64,000 nt of DNA from contig CAZCQH010000009.1 in assembly GCA_964500805.1 (NCBI GenBank), positions 1-64,000 on the forward strand, read 5' to 3'. Made by a program: the position numbers and the translations under genes. The stretch is from Ga0077555 sp964500805 (GTDB lineage Bacteria > Pseudomonadota > Alphaproteobacteria > Rhizobiales > Hyphomicrobiaceae). Below are positions 62,958 through 64,000 of this stretch, one piece after another. The notes under the pieces are model-generated. The model ran no database searches. It saw nothing but the letters and a program-made list of their open reading frames with translations, and was not told where the DNA came from. Position 1 is the stretch's first letter, and each line of letters starts with the position of its first letter.

Positions 62958-63869
62958 TTAGGCAGCTGAGCTGCGTTGGCTTTCCTGGGCGTCTCGTCTG
63001 CTCTGGAAGTCCTGGCGGGCCATGAGAATTGCTCCGTCCAGAGGATCGCTTTGCGGCGCGGATAGAAAACTCCGCAGCCGGGAAGGTAACCACGGCCTCA
63101 ATGGCTCAGCAAGTCCGCCGATCAGGCTGATCGCGGAGGCACCTCCAGCTATGAGTCGGTCGATGATGCGTACCGCAGCATCTGAGGCCTCTTGCACCAA
63201 TTCGACGGCCAGGGGGTCCTTGCGCGATGCATATTCGAAGACAATCGGTGCCAATTCGGCGTACTGAGACGGCGTTGCGCTTGCTGCAAACGAAACGATT
63301 TTGGATGGGTCGCGTCGGTAACGGTCGAGAATGAGATCGGAAAGCTTTGTTCGCGGGAAGCATCCGTCGAAGGTCCAGAGAGTGCGGCGCAGCGCCTCTC
63401 GACCCATTCTTTGGCCGCCGGCCTCGTCAGAGATTTCGGCGCCCCACCCACCGACATTGATGCGACGGCCGTCGACGATGGCTAGTCCACACGACCCGGT
63501 GCCGAGTATCACAATCCCGCCATTGCCGCCCTGATGAGCACCAAGCCAAGCGATATAGGCATCGGTCGCGACCACCATCGATGCAAAGGAGTTCAGGCCT
63601 GCGCGCAACTGCTCGCATGGGCTCTTCATGCCCGCGCCTGCTAAGCCCAATCCCGCGTGGGCGCGGTGAAGAATGCGCTCGTCGAGACCTGCAGCCCGTA
63701 CAGCTGCCCTGCTTGCAGCTCGAACGGACTCTTTGGCCAGATCTAAATCAAGGTGGATATTGGCTGGGCCGCTGCAGCCTTCGCCCAACAAATTGCCTTC
63801 GATATCTCGGAGGCGGGCCCGGCAGGATGAGGCGCCCCCATCTATTCCGATGAAGAAATACTCAGTCAT
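62958..63869 (-). CDS. N-acetylglucosamine-kinase-like (BadF/BcrA family) protein
   Basis: This 303-aa protein starts MTEYFFIGIDGGASSCRARL, the phosphate-1 loop of ASKHA-fold sugar kinases. It contains LGTGSCGLAI (phosphate 2), GGWGAEISDEAGGQRMGREAL, and ISLIGGLAEPL near the end. It probably phosphorylates N-acetylglucosamine or another amino sugar. I chose the ATG at 63869. No pathway neighbours are in the window; an operon may lie further right. It may be core genome or element cargo. Confidence 0.88.
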   Translation of the reverse strand: MTEYFFIGIDGGASSCRARLRDIEGNLLGEGCSGPANIHLDLDLAKESVRAASRAAVRAAGLDERILHRAHAGLGLAGAGMKSPCEQLRAGLNSFASMVVATDAYIAWLGAHQGGNGGIVILGTGSCGLAIVDGRRINVGGWGAEISDEAGGQRMGREALRRTLWTFDGCFPRTKLSDLILDRYRRDPSKIVSFAASATPSQYAELAPIVFEYASRKDPLAVELVQEASDAAVRIIDRLIAGGASAISLIGGLAEPLRPWLPSRLRSFLSAPQSDPLDGAILMARQDFQSRRDAQESQRSSAA

Positions 63870-64000
63870 CCGATTGGTTTTTGAAGGCTCACAGCAGGGG
63901 ACCCGCATGCGGTTACCAGTCCTGATTCCAAATGTCGAGCCCTAATGAACCACGAACGACAGTGGCTTCGAGCAGCAATCTGAGGTCTTTCGACGCAGTT
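63870..64000. other. Window end, no gene seen
   Basis: These 131 bases have no supported gene. They hold the leader of the kinase gene. Confidence 0.3.

Overview
The window looks like accessory DNA of an alphaproteobacterium of the Bradyrhizobium/Nitrobacteraceae type. This is inferred from three things: high-GC codon use, the recombinase-DUF2924-DUF3489 module typical of Rhizobiales islands, and dispersed palindromes built on TGTCCGCTTT...AAAGCGGACA. The first 54 bases are the 3' end of a tRNA-Ser gene. A degenerate second copy of that 3' end, followed by a copy of the next ~180 bp, lies at 3.2-3.44 kb, so the left end is a stacked integration site. A second, truncated tRNA-Ser 3' half sits on the minus strand at 62.63-62.69 kb.

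Layout. (1) 0.4-2.9 kb: DUF4238/SEC-C protein between the two tRNA ends. (2) 3.7-17.8 kb, DNA-modification and mobility block: an uncharacterised gene coupled to an XRE-ImmA/IrrE regulator, a complete type I restriction operon (hsdR-hsdM-hsdS), a large serine recombinase with DUF2924 and DUF3489 partners, a small XRE regulator, a PD-(D/E)XK nuclease-like protein, and a ParB-methyltransferase/DUF5681 pair. (3) 17.9-18.4 kb: decayed CoA-transferase remnant. (4) 18.4-23.7 kb: a four-gene cluster encoding a large GTPase, two membrane proteins and an exported thermonuclease. It is driven by a near-consensus promoter framed by four operator-like half-sites. (5) 23.8-32.1 kb: DUF429 protein, an exported LCAT-like lipase/trypsin-like protease pair, several small genes and two single-frameshift genes. 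(6) 32.5-48.8 kb: a large cluster with no system name that I recognise. On the minus strand it has a subtilase, a free-standing copy of that subtilase's N-terminal domain, and two ATP-grasp-type proteins. On the plus strand it has 943-aa and 1438-aa proteins without recognisable domains, an exported FG-GAP/VCBS propeller protein with a Cys/Pro-rich tail, and a membrane protein. Two small beta-rich proteins precede it. (7) 49-62.4 kb: a SAM-cyclase-ATPase-TPR regulator, LssY_C protein, arylsulfatase and HAD phosphatase pair, Tat-type aspartoacylase-like protein, small exported proteins, and the palindromic repeats in the spacers. (8) 62.6-64 kb: truncated tRNA-Ser and an N-acetylglucosamine-kinase-like gene.

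The two best candidates for undescribed systems are the GTPase-membrane-nuclease cluster (18.4-23.7 kb) and the subtilase/ATP-grasp/giant-protein cluster (32.5-48.8 kb). All functions were assigned by eye from motifs; no database search was run.
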